This document shows positions 24,862-33,845 of a stretch of DNA of 53,996 bases, piece after piece. This DNA comes from Pseudomonadota bacterium. GTDB lineage: Bacteria > Pseudomonadota > Alphaproteobacteria > Acetobacterales > Acetobacteraceae. The translations under genes were made by a program, and so were the position numbers. The notes beneath the pieces were generated by a model. The model saw nothing but the letters and a program-made list of their open reading frames with translations. It made no database searches and had not been told where the DNA came from. Every line of letters begins with the position of its first letter. Position 1 is the first letter of the stretch. The stretch covers positions 1 through 53,996 of the forward strand of contig JAJXZO010000144.1 in the NCBI GenBank assembly GCA_021780035.1, given 5' to 3'.

Positions 24862-25536
24862 ATGGAAGACTGGGTCGTGCTCGATCAGGCGGTGGCGGCG
24901 GACGGCAAGGAGCTGCTGCTGCGCCAGCGGGGCGGCGCCTTCGAGATCCGCTGCAACGGCTTCGAGCTGATGGCCAACCGCGCGCACCAATCAGAACAGA
25001 TGCTGGCGCGGCTCGGATGCAGCGGGCTTCGGCGCCGTGCCGCGCCCAGGGTGCTGATCGGTGGGCTCGGCATGGGCTACAGCCTGCGCGCCGCGCTCGA
25101 CGCGCTGCCGGCGCGTGCCCGCGTGGTGGTGGCGGAACTGTTCCCGCAGGTGATGGCGTGGAACCAAGGTGTGCTCGGCGCGCTCGCCGGCCACCCGCTG
25201 CGTGACCCGAGAGTGACAGTAGCGACCGTTAACGTCGTCGCGCGGCTGGAAGGGGAGACCTTCGACGCGATCCTGCTCGACGTGGACAATGGCCCCGAGG
25301 CGGTGATGCTGCCCGGCAACGCACGTCTCTATACCGTGAGGGGGATCCGGCGGCTGGCGGAAGCGCTCGCCCCGCACGGCCGGCTGGGGTTCTGGTCGGC
25401 CGACGATTCGCCCCGCTTCGAGGCGGCGCTGGCGGATGCCGGATTGCGCTGGTGGCGCCGGCGCGTACCCGCGCGCGGCGTGGCGGGCGATCCGCTGCAC
25501 ACGCTCTACTTCGGCACGCTCCGCCGGGCGGTGTAG
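24862..25536 (+). CDS. spermidine-synthase-like (PABS-fold) protein
   Basis: A 224-residue protein. The nucleotide-binding motif Val-Leu-Ile-Gly-Gly-Leu-Gly-Met-Gly-Tyr (about 65-75) is followed by a strand ending in the acidic residue of Val-Val-Val-Ala-Glu-Leu, and then Asp-Ala-Ile-Leu-Leu-Asp-Val-Asp-Asn-Gly. This is the pattern of the spermidine/spermine synthase Rossmann fold. It is shorter than true SpeE and lacks a recognisable N-terminal beta domain, so polyamine synthase activity is doubtful. The ATG at 24862 begins at the conserved region. It is transcribed divergently from the tandem binding-protein operon. Function unknown. Confidence 0.78.
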   Translation: MEDWVVLDQAVAADGKELLLRQRGGAFEIRCNGFELMANRAHQSEQMLARLGCSGLRRRAAPRVLIGGLGMGYSLRAALDALPARARVVVAELFPQVMAWNQGVLGALAGHPLRDPRVTVATVNVVARLEGETFDAILLDVDNGPEAVMLPGNARLYTVRGIRRLAEALAPHGRLGFWSADDSPRFEAALADAGLRWWRRRVPARGVAGDPLHTLYFGTLRRAV

Positions 25537-25585
25537 GCCGCTTCCGCGGAGGAGCGGCGAGGCGGCAAGGCTGCTCTCTCAGGTT

Positions 25586-25620
25586 CAATTGCGAATGATT
25601 ATTGACTGCATTCGCAATTG
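25586..25620. promoter_or_regulatory. perfect 12-bp inverted repeat, probable metalloregulator operator
   Basis: Left arm CAATTGCGAATG (25586-25597), 11-nt spacer, right arm CATTCGCAATTG (25609-25620), with no mismatch. The half-sites are 23 bp apart centre to centre, about two helical turns. The -35 element of the mntH promoter lies in the spacer and the right arm fills the -35/-10 gap. The TGCGAAT/ATTCGCA core resembles Fur-family (Fur/Mur) sites of alphaproteobacteria; which regulator binds is inference. Confidence 0.7.
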
Positions 25621-25630
25621 GACGTATATC
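25602..25630 (+). promoter_or_regulatory. sigma70-like promoter of mntH
   Basis: TTGACT (25602-25607), 17 nt, TATATC (25625-25630). Hexamers and spacing are close to consensus, which is uncommon in this GC-rich DNA. Transcription would begin near 25637, some 25 nt before the mntH start. The overlapping dyad would block polymerase binding when occupied. Confidence 0.65.
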
Positions 25631-25662
25631 CGCACCGGAAGGCACGCCGAGCGGAGACGATG

Positions 25663-26961
25663 ATGAGCGGAACCACGGCCAGCTTAAGCGAACGGACCAT
25701 CATCGCCGGCCGCGAGGCCCTGGCGGGCCGGCGCCGCGGCCTGGGCGCCGTACTTCCCTTCGCCGGCCCGGCGGTGGTTGCCTCCGTCGCCTACATGGAC
25801 CCCGGCAACTTCGCCACCAACATCGTCGCCGGCGCCCGCTACGGCTACGGACTGCTGTGGGTGGTGGTGCTCGCCAACGTCGTGGCCATGCTGTTCCAGT
25901 CGCTTTCCGCCAAGCTCGGCATCGTCACCGACCAAAGCCTCGCCGCGCTGTGCCGCGACCGTTTCCGCCTCTCCGTGGTGTGGGGGATGTGGCTGGTGAG
26001 CGAGGTGGCGGCGATGGCCACCGACCTTGCCGAGTTCGCCGGCGCCGCGCTCGGCATCGCGCTGCTCACCGGACTGCCGATGCTGCCGGCCATGGTGGTG
26101 GCCGGCATCGTCATCCTCGCCATGCTCCACTTCGGGCGACGCGGCTTCCGGCCGCTGGAACTGGTGATCGGCGGCTTCGTCGCCGCCATCGCGCTCGCCT
26201 ACCTGGCCGAATTGCTGATCGCGCCTCCGGACTGGGCGGCGGCCGTGCGCGGCACGCTTTCGCCGCGGCTCGCCGACGGCGAGGCGTTGTGGCTGGCGGT
26301 GGGCATCATCGGCGCCACCATCATGCCGCACGCGCTCTACCTGCACTCGAGCCTCACCGGGAGGCGGCTGCCCGCTTCCAGCCGCTGGCAGCGGCGGCTG
26401 GTACTGCGCAATTCCAACATCGAGGTGGCGGTGGCGCTCGGCGTGGCGGGCGCGGTGAACATGGCGATGGTGACGATGGCCGCCGCCGCCTTCCACCTCG
26501 GCCATTCCGGCGTCACCGACATCGCGCAGGCCTACCACACGCTGGCACCGCTGCTCGGCGGCGGCGCGGCGCTGGTTTTCGGCCTGTCGCTGCTGGCCTC
26601 GGGCACGTCGAGTTCGCTGGTGGGAACCATGGCGGGGCAGGCGATCATGCAGGATTTCGTCCATTTCCGCATGCCGCTCTGGGCGCGCCGGGCCGTCACC
26701 ATGGTGCCCGCCTTCCTGCTGATCGGCTTCGGCGCCGATATCACGCAGTCGCTGGTGTGGAGCCAGGTGATCCTCAGCCTTGCACTGCCGGTGCCGATGC
26801 TGGCGCTGGTGGTGCTCACCGGCGACCGCGGCCTGATGGGTCCTTTCGCCAACAGTCGCGGCACGCAGGCGGTGGCGGTGGCCGCGACGCTGGTGGTGAT
26901 CGCGCTGAACCTGCTGCTGGTGCTGCAGACCCTCGGCGTCAGCCTGCCGTGGCTGGCCTGA
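25663..26961 (+). CDS. mntH: Nramp-family divalent metal transporter
   Basis: A 432-residue inner-membrane symporter with 11 predicted helices. The first helix carries the metal-binding Asp-Pro-Gly-Asn (46-49), and Met-Pro-His at 221-223 in helix 6 supplies the soft ligand that favours Mn2+ over Ca2+. Gly-Gln-Ala-Ile-Met-Gln-Asp-Phe near 326 is also typical. It imports Mn2+ (and Fe2+) with protons. Two adjacent ATGs exist (25660 and 25663); GGAG is 6 nt from the second and only 3 from the first, so I chose 25663. Its 3' end overlaps the convergent pcp gene by 23 bp. Confidence 0.95.
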   Translation: MSGTTASLSERTIIAGREALAGRRRGLGAVLPFAGPAVVASVAYMDPGNFATNIVAGARYGYGLLWVVVLANVVAMLFQSLSAKLGIVTDQSLAALCRDRFRLSVVWGMWLVSEVAAMATDLAEFAGAALGIALLTGLPMLPAMVVAGIVILAMLHFGRRGFRPLELVIGGFVAAIALAYLAELLIAPPDWAAAVRGTLSPRLADGEALWLAVGIIGATIMPHALYLHSSLTGRRLPASSRWQRRLVLRNSNIEVAVALGVAGAVNMAMVTMAAAAFHLGHSGVTDIAQAYHTLAPLLGGGAALVFGLSLLASGTSSSLVGTMAGQAIMQDFVHFRMPLWARRAVTMVPAFLLIGFGADITQSLVWSQVILSLALPVPMLALVVLTGDRGLMGPFANSRGTQAVAVAATLVVIALNLLLVLQTLGVSLPWLA

Positions 26962-27583
26962 ACGCGGCTGCCACGCGCGCGACGATGCCAAGGGCGGCGG
27001 TGGCGGTGGCGGTGGTCATGCTCGGCTGCCCGGGGCGGCGCACCGCCTGCTCGGGCAGGCCGGGCAGGTGGATGAAGCCGCCACGCATGCCGGGGTATTC
27101 GGTCGCCGCGAGGTGGCCGAGCAGGTAGAGCGTGTGGTTGCAGAGGTGGGCGCCGGCGGAGTTCGAAATACTGGCCGGAATCCCCGCTTCCTGCAGCGCT
27201 TCCACGATCGCCCGCACGGGGATGGTGGCGAAGTACGCGGCCGGCCCTCCCGCCACCACCGGCAGGTCGATCGGCTGTGCGCCGTCGTTGTCGGGAATGC
27301 GGAAGTCGTTCACGTTGATGCCGACGCGCTCCACGGTGACGTCGGCGCGCCCGCCCGCCTCGCCGGTGGCGATGACGATGGCCGGGCGGTGGAGGGCGAT
27401 GGCCGCGCGCAGCGCCGGACCGGTCTTTGCCGCCGACACGGGCAGGATGGCGGTGGAAAGCGCGACGCCGGGCGGCGGGTCCGCGGCGAGCGCCAGCACC
27501 GCCTGCATCGAGGGATTGACCGGTTCGCCGCCGAAGGGCTCGAAGCCGGTGAGAAGAACGCGCTGAAGATCGTTTCCGGACAT
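26939..27583 (-). CDS. pcp: pyroglutamyl-peptidase I
   Basis: A 214-residue C15 cysteine peptidase. It has Thr-Gly-Phe-Glu-Pro-Phe-Gly-Gly at 12-19, catalytic Glu85 (Val-Glu-Arg-Val-Gly-Ile-Asn), Cys148 (His-Leu-Cys-Asn-His) and His172 (Phe-Ile-His-Leu-Pro). The spacings of 63 and 24 equal those of the Bacillus enzyme triad Glu81/Cys144/His168. It removes N-terminal pyroglutamate in the cytoplasm. The C-terminal 20 residues are an Ala/Thr-rich tail encoded partly opposite the end of mntH. Confidence 0.93.
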   Translation of the reverse strand: MSGNDLQRVLLTGFEPFGGEPVNPSMQAVLALAADPPPGVALSTAILPVSAAKTGPALRAAIALHRPAIVIATGEAGGRADVTVERVGINVNDFRIPDNDGAQPIDLPVVAGGPAAYFATIPVRAIVEALQEAGIPASISNSAGAHLCNHTLYLLGHLAATEYPGMRGGFIHLPGLPEQAVRRPGQPSMTTATATAALGIVARVAAAFRPATAG

Positions 27584-27623
27584 GCGCGCAGCATAGGTCG
27601 GCCCGCCCGGCGCGCCAACCCGG

Positions 27624-27971
27624 TCAGGATGGCAGATGCACGGCGAGCCAGACCGCCGGAGGCTCGGCCGAGGTCCACGCTACCCGGTGGCGCTCGTGCG
27701 CGCCGATCAGCACCCACGCGCCGGGGGCAAGGCGCTGGCGCCTGCCGTTTGCGAACTCCAGTTCCGCCTCGCCGGCGAGCAGCGCCACCCATTCGGCCTG
27801 CGGCTGGTCGTACCAGAACCCCGGCGGGCTCGCGTGATCGCGCGAGACGATGCGTTCCACCCGGCAGCCGCCGGCCGAGGCCAGAACTTCCGCCTCCTCG
27901 CCGGGCGGACGGCTCGCCGCGGACGCGAACAGATTGCCGGTTTCGCCCAAGTTCCGCCTCCCTTTCGCCAT
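27624..27971 (-). CDS. small cupin-domain protein
   Basis: A 115-residue single cupin. The second half shows Trp-Val-Ala-Leu-Leu-Ala-Gly-Glu-Ala-Glu-Leu (about 61), Leu-Ala-Pro-Gly-Ala-Trp-Val-Leu-Ile and His-Glu-Arg-His-Arg-Val, the usual strand pattern of cupin motifs 1 and 2. The first motif has Arg-Asp-His-Ala-Ser in place of the full His-x-His, so metal binding is uncertain. It lies 40 bp upstream of pcp on the same strand. No specific reaction can be assigned. Confidence 0.75.
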   Translation of the reverse strand: MAKGRRNLGETGNLFASAASRPPGEEAEVLASAGGCRVERIVSRDHASPPGFWYDQPQAEWVALLAGEAELEFANGRRQRLAPGAWVLIGAHERHRVAWTSAEPPAVWLAVHLPS

Positions 27972-28144
27972 GCCGTCCGGCTACCGCCACCCTGCGCCCG
28001 TGCGGCGCCGGCCGCACGCGGTTTTCTCGCCACTCGCGCCGCCCGCGGAAGCGCGCGGGGCGGGAAGGGCACCCATGACGGTGCCGACTAGCATGGCGGC
28101 GGCCGATCGGGCAGAATCGGCGCAGTTTCATCCCAGGGGCATGC

Positions 28145-29224
28145 ATGGCCAGACGCTTCGTCCCAACCCGTCTCGTCTTCGCCGCCGCCGCGCTGGCAGC
28201 GCTCGCCGGCTGCACGCCCAGCTACTCGCCCAACAACTACAACGCCGCGGCCGTGCAGAAGGCGAACCAGACGATGCAGGGCATCATCGTCGGCGTGCGC
28301 AAGGTGGATGTCACCGCGTCGGGCGCCACCGGCGCCCTGGTGGGCGGCGCCGCCGGCGGCATCGCCGGGGCCCAGGCCGGTACCGGCAGCACCGCGGCAT
28401 TCGGCGCGCTTGGCGGCAGCGTGGTGGGCGGCCTGCTCGGCATCGGCGTCGAGCGCGCCGCCGGCGATACCACCGCCTACGAATATGTCGTGCGCGAGAC
28501 CAACGGCCAGCTTGTCTCCGTCACGCAGAAGGACAAGGCGCCGCTGGTGATCGGCGAGCACGTGCTGGTGATTTCCGGCGAGCAGGCGCGCGTGGTGCGG
28601 GACTACACCGTGCCGCTGTCGCCCGCCTTCGCCGTACGGGAGAGCACCGTGCCGCCGCCGTCGCCGGTGAAGCAGGCGCCGCTGACCTCGCCCGCCGGTG
28701 TGCCGGTCGCGGCTGGCGCGGCCGCTGGTGCTGCGGCGGGCGCCGCAGCTGGGTCCACGTCCGCTCCGGCGGCGGCCGCACCCGCAACGGCGACGATTCC
28801 CCCGGCCGTGACCGCCACTCCCGCCGCCGCCAAGGCCGCCGACGTGGTGAAGGCCCTCCCCGAGATGACCAGCGCCGCGAGCGCGACAGGCGGTCCGGCC
28901 GTCCCGGCTTCGGTGATCCCCTCGGCTCCCGGCATCAAGGCGGCGAACGTGATCAAATCTATCCCCGAGGTGACGAATCCGGCCGCCACGGCACCCGCCA
29001 CCAACGCATCGGAGATCCCGGCCTCGGTGGTGCCGTCCACCACGGGCACGCCCGCCACGGCGCTGATCAGCGCCTTGCCGCAGGCTGCGGGCGCCGCCTC
29101 CGACAACGGCACGCCGACCCCGCTGGTGCCCAAGAGCAGCATCCCCGTGCCCGTGGTGCTGCCGGACGCGAACGGCGGCGGCGGCACGGGCAGCGCCTCC
29201 ACCACGCCCGCGACGTCGCCGTAG
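28145..29224 (+). CDS. glycine-zipper (SlyB-like) lipoprotein with long Ala/Pro repeat tail
   Basis: A 359-residue outer-membrane lipoprotein. The lipobox Leu-Ala-Gly-Cys places the lipidated Cys at 23. Residues 24-160 match SlyB/Pcp-type proteins, with a Gly-zipper hairpin at about 60-102 (Gly-Ala-Leu-Val-Gly-Gly-Ala-Ala-Gly-Gly) and a conserved beta domain after it. From 165 on there is a low-complexity tail of Ala, Pro, Thr and Val with (Gly-Ala-Ala-Ala) runs and two diverged repeats (230-264 and 265-302). Typical SlyB proteins stop near 155 residues, so the tail roughly doubles the protein. It may span the periplasm or contact peptidoglycan; this is inference. Confidence 0.8.
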   Translation: MARRFVPTRLVFAAAALAALAGCTPSYSPNNYNAAAVQKANQTMQGIIVGVRKVDVTASGATGALVGGAAGGIAGAQAGTGSTAAFGALGGSVVGGLLGIGVERAAGDTTAYEYVVRETNGQLVSVTQKDKAPLVIGEHVLVISGEQARVVRDYTVPLSPAFAVRESTVPPPSPVKQAPLTSPAGVPVAAGAAAGAAAGAAAGSTSAPAAAAPATATIPPAVTATPAAAKAADVVKALPEMTSAASATGGPAVPASVIPSAPGIKAANVIKSIPEVTNPAATAPATNASEIPASVVPSTTGTPATALISALPQAAGAASDNGTPTPLVPKSSIPVPVVLPDANGGGGTGSASTTPATSP

Positions 29225-29228
29225 AAGC

Positions 29229-29696
29229 TCAGGCGGGGCGGCTGGCGTCGAGCGCCGCCTGCAGGATGTAGGCGGCCGCCATGCGGTCCACCACTTCCGC
29301 GCGGCGGCGGCGGCTCATGTCGGCCTCGTCGATCAGGAAACGGTTGACGGCGGAGGAGGAAAGCCGCTCGTCCCACAGCGCCGCCGGCAGGCCGGTTGCC
29401 GCCGACAGCGCCTCCGTCCAGTCGCGCGCCGCCTGCGCCGCCGGGCCGAAACTGCCGTCGAGCGACAGGGGCAGCCCCACCACTAGCCCGCCCGCGCCTT
29501 CCTTCCCGGCGATGGCCAGCACCTCGGCGGCGTTCGCCTTCAGCTTGCCGCGCCTGAGCGCGCCATAGGGGCTGGCGAGCGCGAGCGTGACGTCGGACAG
29601 CGCGACGCCGATGGTGCGGCTGCCGGGGTCGATGCCGAGCAGCCTCTGGCCGGGGGCGAGGCGGGCGCGCAGGTCGGTCAGGTTGAAGAGCGGCAT
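29229..29696 (-). CDS. ruvX: putative pre-16S rRNA nuclease / RuvX resolvase
   Basis: A 155-residue YqgF/RuvX-family RNase H-like protein. Leu-Leu-Gly-Ile-Asp-Pro-Gly-Ser-Arg-Thr-Ile-Gly at 19-30 has catalytic Asp23. Val-Val-Gly-Leu-Pro and Leu-Trp-Asp-Glu-Arg-Leu-Ser-Ser complete the site. In E. coli YqgF trims 16S rRNA 5' ends. I placed the start at the ATG at 29696 because the conserved fold begins shortly after; a longer frame is open but runs back over gatC. It is divergent from gatCAB and ends 4 bp from the lipoprotein stop. Confidence 0.92.
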   Translation of the reverse strand: MPLFNLTDLRARLAPGQRLLGIDPGSRTIGVALSDVTLALASPYGALRRGKLKANAAEVLAIAGKEGAGGLVVGLPLSLDGSFGPAAQAARDWTEALSAATGLPAALWDERLSSSAVNRFLIDEADMSRRRRAEVVDRMAAAYILQAALDASRPA

Positions 29697-29742
29697 CGGC
29701 GCCGTTATGGTCGCAAAACCTCCCCCGACGACAGGAGAAATT

Positions 29743-30030
29743 ATGGCGCTCGAGCCCGAGACCGTCCGGCGCATCGCCAGACTGGCACGCATCCGCATCA
29801 GCGAGGACGAACTGCCGCGGCTGCTCGGCGAGCTGAACGGCATCCTCGGCTGGATCGAGCAGTTGCAGGAGGTGAACGTTGACGGCGTGGAGCCGCTCAC
29901 CGGCGGCGCCGACATGGCGCTCCGGCTGCGCGACGACGTGGTGACGGACGGCGGCATCCCCGAGGAGGTGCTGGTGAACGCGCCCGACCGCGCCGGCGCC
30001 TTTTACGCCGTGCCGAAGGTGGTCGAGTGA
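29743..30030 (+). CDS. gatC: Asp/Glu-tRNA amidotransferase subunit C
   Basis: A 95-residue GatC. [11 protein letters not shown] at the start, Leu-x-x-Ile-Leu-Gly-Trp-Ile-Glu-Gln-Leu and Val-Asp-Gly-Val-Glu-Pro-Leu are standard. It bridges GatA and GatB in the complex that amidates misacylated Glu-tRNA(Gln) or Asp-tRNA(Asn). AGGAG precedes the ATG. The stop overlaps the gatA start by one base (TGATG). Confidence 0.95.
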   Translation: MALEPETVRRIARLARIRISEDELPRLLGELNGILGWIEQLQEVNVDGVEPLTGGADMALRLRDDVVTDGGIPEEVLVNAPDRAGAFYAVPKVVE

Positions 30031-31511
30031 TGTTTTCCCTCACCCTGGCCGAAACCGCGGCGGCGCTCAGGAAGCGGCAGTTCTCCGCCTCCGAGCTGAC
30101 GGAAACCTATCTCGCGGCGGTTGAGGCGCTGAACCCGCGCCTCAACGCCTTCATCACGCCCACCCCGGAGCTTGCCCGCGAGCAGGCCGCCGCCGCCGAC
30201 CGGGCGCTCGCCGCCGGCGAGGCCGGGCCGCTCGCCGGCATCCCGCTCGGCATCAAGGACCTGTTCTGCACCAAAGGCGTGCGCACCACGGCGGCGAGCC
30301 GCATCCTCGCCCCGTTCGTGCCGCCCTACGAAAGCACGGTGACGGAGCACCTCCGCCGCGACGGCGCGGTGTTCCTGGGCAAGACCAACCTCGACGAGTT
30401 CGCCATGGGCTCGTCCAACATCACCTCGGCCTTCGGGCCGGTGACCAACCCGTGGACGCGCCCCTCGGATGCCGCGCCGCTGGTGCCGGGCGGTTCGTCC
30501 GGCGGCTCGGCGGCGGCGGTGGCGGCGCGGCTCGCGCTCGGCGCCACCGCCACCGACACCGGCGGCTCCATCCGCCAACCGGCGAGCTTCTGCGGCGTCG
30601 CGGGTATCAAGCCCACCTACGGCCGCTGCAGCCGCTGGGGTATCGTCGCTTTCGCCTCCTCGCTCGACCAGGCCGGGCCGCTCGCCCGCACCGTGGAAGA
30701 CTGCGCGCTGCTGCTGAATTCGATGGCGGGTTTCGATCCGAAGGATTCCACCTCCGCCGACCGCCAGGTGCCGGATTTCGCCGCCGCCAGCCGTCGCGGC
30801 GTGAAGGGATTGCGCATCGGCGTGCCGCGCGAATACCAGAGCGACGGCATGCCGCCGGAAATCGCGGCGCTGTGGCAGCAGGGGCTTTCGTGGCTGCGCG
30901 AGGCGGGCGCCACGCTTCACGACGTGTCGCTGCCGCACACGAAATACGGGCTCGCCACCTACTACATCGTCGCCCCGGCCGAGGCCTCGGCCAACCTCGC
31001 CCGCTACGACGGAGTGCGCTTCGGCGCCCGGGTCGAGGGCGAGGATCTCGACTCCATGTACGAGAACACCCGCGGCGCCGGCTTCGGCGCCGAGGTGAAG
31101 CGGCGCGTGCTGATCGGCACCTACGTGCTCTCGGCCGGCTACTACGACGCCTATTATCTGCGCGCGCAGAAAGTCAGGGCGCTGATCTTGCGCGACTTCC
31201 TCGACGTGTTCCGCGACGTGGACGCGCTGCTGACGCCCACCGCGCCCTCGGCCGCCTTCGCCCAGGGCGAGCGCATGGACGACCCGGTGAAGATGTACCT
31301 GAACGACGTATTTACCGTGCCGGCGAACATGGCGGGCATTCCGGGGCTTTCCGTGCCGGCGGGGCTCGACGCGCGCGGCCTGCCGCTCGGCCTGCAGGTT
31401 CTTGGCAAGCCGTTCGACGAGGAGACGGTGCTCGCGGTGGGCGCGGCGGTGGAAAAGGCGGCGGGGTTCGCCGCCCTGCCGTCTCTCCGGGCGGGGGAGG
31501 CGCGGCCATGA
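30030..31511 (+). CDS. gatA: Asp/Glu-tRNA amidotransferase subunit A
   Basis: A 493-residue amidase-signature enzyme that releases ammonia from Gln or Asn. The Ser-cisSer-Lys triad is visible: Lys76 (Gly-Ile-Lys-Asp), cis-Ser156 (Pro-Gly-Gly-Ser-Ser-Gly-Gly-Ser) and nucleophile Ser180 (Asp-Thr-Gly-Gly-Ser-Ile-Arg). The 24-residue gap between the two serines equals that of characterised GatA. The ATG at 30030 overlaps the gatC stop, and the gene ends in an ATGA overlap with gatB. Confidence 0.96.
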   Translation: MFSLTLAETAAALRKRQFSASELTETYLAAVEALNPRLNAFITPTPELAREQAAAADRALAAGEAGPLAGIPLGIKDLFCTKGVRTTAASRILAPFVPPYESTVTEHLRRDGAVFLGKTNLDEFAMGSSNITSAFGPVTNPWTRPSDAAPLVPGGSSGGSAAAVAARLALGATATDTGGSIRQPASFCGVAGIKPTYGRCSRWGIVAFASSLDQAGPLARTVEDCALLLNSMAGFDPKDSTSADRQVPDFAAASRRGVKGLRIGVPREYQSDGMPPEIAALWQQGLSWLREAGATLHDVSLPHTKYGLATYYIVAPAEASANLARYDGVRFGARVEGEDLDSMYENTRGAGFGAEVKRRVLIGTYVLSAGYYDAYYLRAQKVRALILRDFLDVFRDVDALLTPTAPSAAFAQGERMDDPVKMYLNDVFTVPANMAGIPGLSVPAGLDARGLPLGLQVLGKPFDEETVLAVGAAVEKAAGFAALPSLRAGEARP

Positions 31512-32959
31512 CCTACTTTATCGACGGCGCCACCGGCCCGTGGGAAGTGGTGATCGGACTCGAGGTGCACGCCCAGGTCATCAGCAGGGCGAAGCTGTTC
31601 AGCGGCGCCGCCACCGCCTTCGGCGCCGAGCCGAACACCCAGGTTTCCTTCATCGACGCCGCCTTCCCGGGCATGCTGCCGGTGCCGAACCGCGAGTGCA
31701 TCGCCCAGGCGGTGCGCACGGGTCTCGGGCTCAACGCCCGCATCAACCTGGCCAGCCATTTCGACCGCAAGAATTACTTCTACCCCGACCTGCCGCCCGG
31801 CTATCAGATCAGCCAGTTCACGCGCCCCATCGTGGGCAAGGGCACCATCGAGATCGAGCTTGCCGACGGCAGCGAGCGGGCCATCGGCGTCACCCGCCTG
31901 CACCTGGAGCAGGACGCGGGCAAGAGCCTGCACGACCAGCACCCGAGCAAGAGCTACATCGACCTCAACCGCGCCGGGGTGGCGCTGATGGAGATCGTCA
32001 GCGATCCCGATCTGCGCAGCCCGGAGGAGGCCGGCGCCTATCTGCGCAAGCTGCGCAGCATCCTGCGCTATCTCGGCACCTGCGACGGCAACATGGAGGA
32101 GGGCTCGCTGCGCGCCGACGTCAACGTCTCGGTGCGCCATCCGGGCGAGGCGGAATATCGCACGCGCTGCGAGGTGAAGAACGTCAACTCCGTCCGCTTC
32201 GTCATGCAGGCGATCGAGGCGGAGGCGAAGCGGCAGGTGGCGGTGTGGGAGGCGAACGAGACGGTGGAGCAGGAGACGCGGCTGTTCGATTCCGCCATGG
32301 GTGTCACCCGCTCGATGCGCAGCAAGGAAGACGCGCACGACTACCGCTACTTCCCCGAGCCCGACCTGCCGCCGCTGGTGCTCGACCCTGCCTGGGTGGA
32401 GAAACTGCGCCAGGGCCTGCCGGAACTGCCCGACGCACGGCGCGAGCGCTTCCTGCGCGACTTCGGGCTTTCCCCCTACGACGCCTCGGTGTTGGTGGCG
32501 GAAAGGGCGACCGCCGAATATTTCGAGGCGGTGGCGAAGGGGCGCGACGCCAAGCAGGCCGCGAACTGGATCACCGGCGAACTGTTCGCGCATCTGAACC
32601 GCAGCGGCCAGGGTATTGAAGAATCGCCGATTTCCGCGGCCGCGCTCGGGCGCATGCTCGACCTCATCGCCGACGGCACCATCAACGGCAAGATCGCCAA
32701 GCAGGTGTTCGAGGCGATGGCTGGGAGCGGCGCCGGGCCGGACGCCATCATCGCCGAGCGCGGGTTGCGGCAGGTGACGGACGAGGGCGCCATCGAGGCG
32801 GCGGTGGCGAAGGTGCTGGCGGCGAACCCGGACAAGGTGGGCGAATACCGGGCCGGCAAGGACAAGTTGTTCGGCTTCTTCGTCGGCCAGGTGATGCGGG
32901 AGATGAAGGGCAAGGGCAACCCGGCGCTGGTGAACGAGGCACTGCGCCGCCAACTCTAG
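31508..32959 (+). CDS. gatB: Asp/Glu-tRNA amidotransferase subunit B
   Basis: A 483-residue GatB. The kinase-like cradle starts [12 protein letters not shown] and includes [11 protein letters not shown] and Asn-Met-Glu-Glu-Gly-Ser-Leu-Arg-Asp/Ala. The C-terminal YqeY-like domain ends Asn-Pro-Ala-Leu-Val-Asn-Glu. It phosphorylates the misacylated tRNA and completes transamidation. The ATG at 31508 overlaps the gatA stop by 4 bp, so gatCAB is one coupled operon. Confidence 0.96.
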   Translation: MTYFIDGATGPWEVVIGLEVHAQVISRAKLFSGAATAFGAEPNTQVSFIDAAFPGMLPVPNRECIAQAVRTGLGLNARINLASHFDRKNYFYPDLPPGYQISQFTRPIVGKGTIEIELADGSERAIGVTRLHLEQDAGKSLHDQHPSKSYIDLNRAGVALMEIVSDPDLRSPEEAGAYLRKLRSILRYLGTCDGNMEEGSLRADVNVSVRHPGEAEYRTRCEVKNVNSVRFVMQAIEAEAKRQVAVWEANETVEQETRLFDSAMGVTRSMRSKEDAHDYRYFPEPDLPPLVLDPAWVEKLRQGLPELPDARRERFLRDFGLSPYDASVLVAERATAEYFEAVAKGRDAKQAANWITGELFAHLNRSGQGIEESPISAAALGRMLDLIADGTINGKIAKQVFEAMAGSGAGPDAIIAERGLRQVTDEGAIEAAVAKVLAANPDKVGEYRAGKDKLFGFFVGQVMREMKGKGNPALVNEALRRQL

Positions 32960-33037
32960 AGGGCGGCGCTTGGCGGCGGCGGCCGGCGCCCGTATATAGT
33001 TTCGGTTCGCCCAACCAGAGAGCTGCAGTCCAGTCCC

Positions 33038-33712
33038 ATGCCCCTCGACATGACCGATACCGCCGAAGCGCGCACCCTGATGGTCTCCGGCCAGCTCAGG
33101 CCCGGAGCGGTGACGCACGCGCGCCTGCTCGCGGCGATGCACGCGCTGCCGCGCGAGGCGTTCCTGCCGCCCGCACTCGCCGACCGCGCCTATACGGACG
33201 CGAATATCCCGTTGCCCGGCGGCCGCGTGCTGCTCGCGCCGCTCGCCCTGGCCAAGCTGGTGCAGCTTGCCGACCCCAAGGCGGGAGAGAAAGTGCTGCT
33301 GGTCGGCGCCGGCGTGGGCTACGGTGCGGCGGTGGTCGCCGCCTGCGGCGCCAATGTGACGGCGGTGGAGGAGGTGGAAGGGCTGCTGGCACTCGCCCGC
33401 AGCAATCTCGCCCGTTTCGCCCCCGAGGTCCGGCTGCGCGAAGGCCCGCTGGCCGCGGGTGTGGCCGAGGGCGGGCCCTTCGACCTCGTGTTCGTCGAGG
33501 GCGGCTTCGAGGTGCTGCCGGATGCCCTGGTCGCCGCCGTGCGACCGGGCAGCGGCCGCTTCGTCGGCGTCCGGGTCACCGCGCGTGGCATCGGTCAGGC
33601 CGAGCACGGAGAGCGGGCAGGCGCCGATGGCGCGCTGATTCTCCGTCCCGGCTTCGACTGCATCGCCCCGGTGCTGCCGGGCCTCGGGCGCCCGCGCGGC
33701 TTCGCGTTCTGA
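33038..33712 (+). CDS. protein-L-isoaspartate methyltransferase-like protein
   Basis: A 224-residue protein of the PCMT family, in the position normally taken by pcm upstream of tolC in alphaproteobacteria. The SAM loop reads Val-Leu-Leu-Val-Gly-Ala-Gly-Val-Gly-Tyr (86-95). The block that in true Pcm is Gly-Gln-Thr-Ile-Ser-Gln-Pro is here Gly-Arg-Val-Leu-Leu-Ala-Pro, so the catalytic Ser region is absent and isoaspartate repair is doubtful. The name is kept at family level. It may act with the adjacent secretion/export genes. Confidence 0.82.
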   Translation: MPLDMTDTAEARTLMVSGQLRPGAVTHARLLAAMHALPREAFLPPALADRAYTDANIPLPGGRVLLAPLALAKLVQLADPKAGEKVLLVGAGVGYGAAVVAACGANVTAVEEVEGLLALARSNLARFAPEVRLREGPLAAGVAEGGPFDLVFVEGGFEVLPDALVAAVRPGSGRFVGVRVTARGIGQAEHGERAGADGALILRPGFDCIAPVLPGLGRPRGFAF

Positions 33713-33845
33713 CTGCGACGCCGTTGCCCGGCGCCGGGGCCACTGCCGGCGGGGCGGCAACGGCGTGGCGAAACGGCGGGATTTGTGGCAGATGAGGGCC
33801 GGCGCGCAGGCAACCGCCTGTCGTGGCGCCAAAGAGGGTCGAAGC

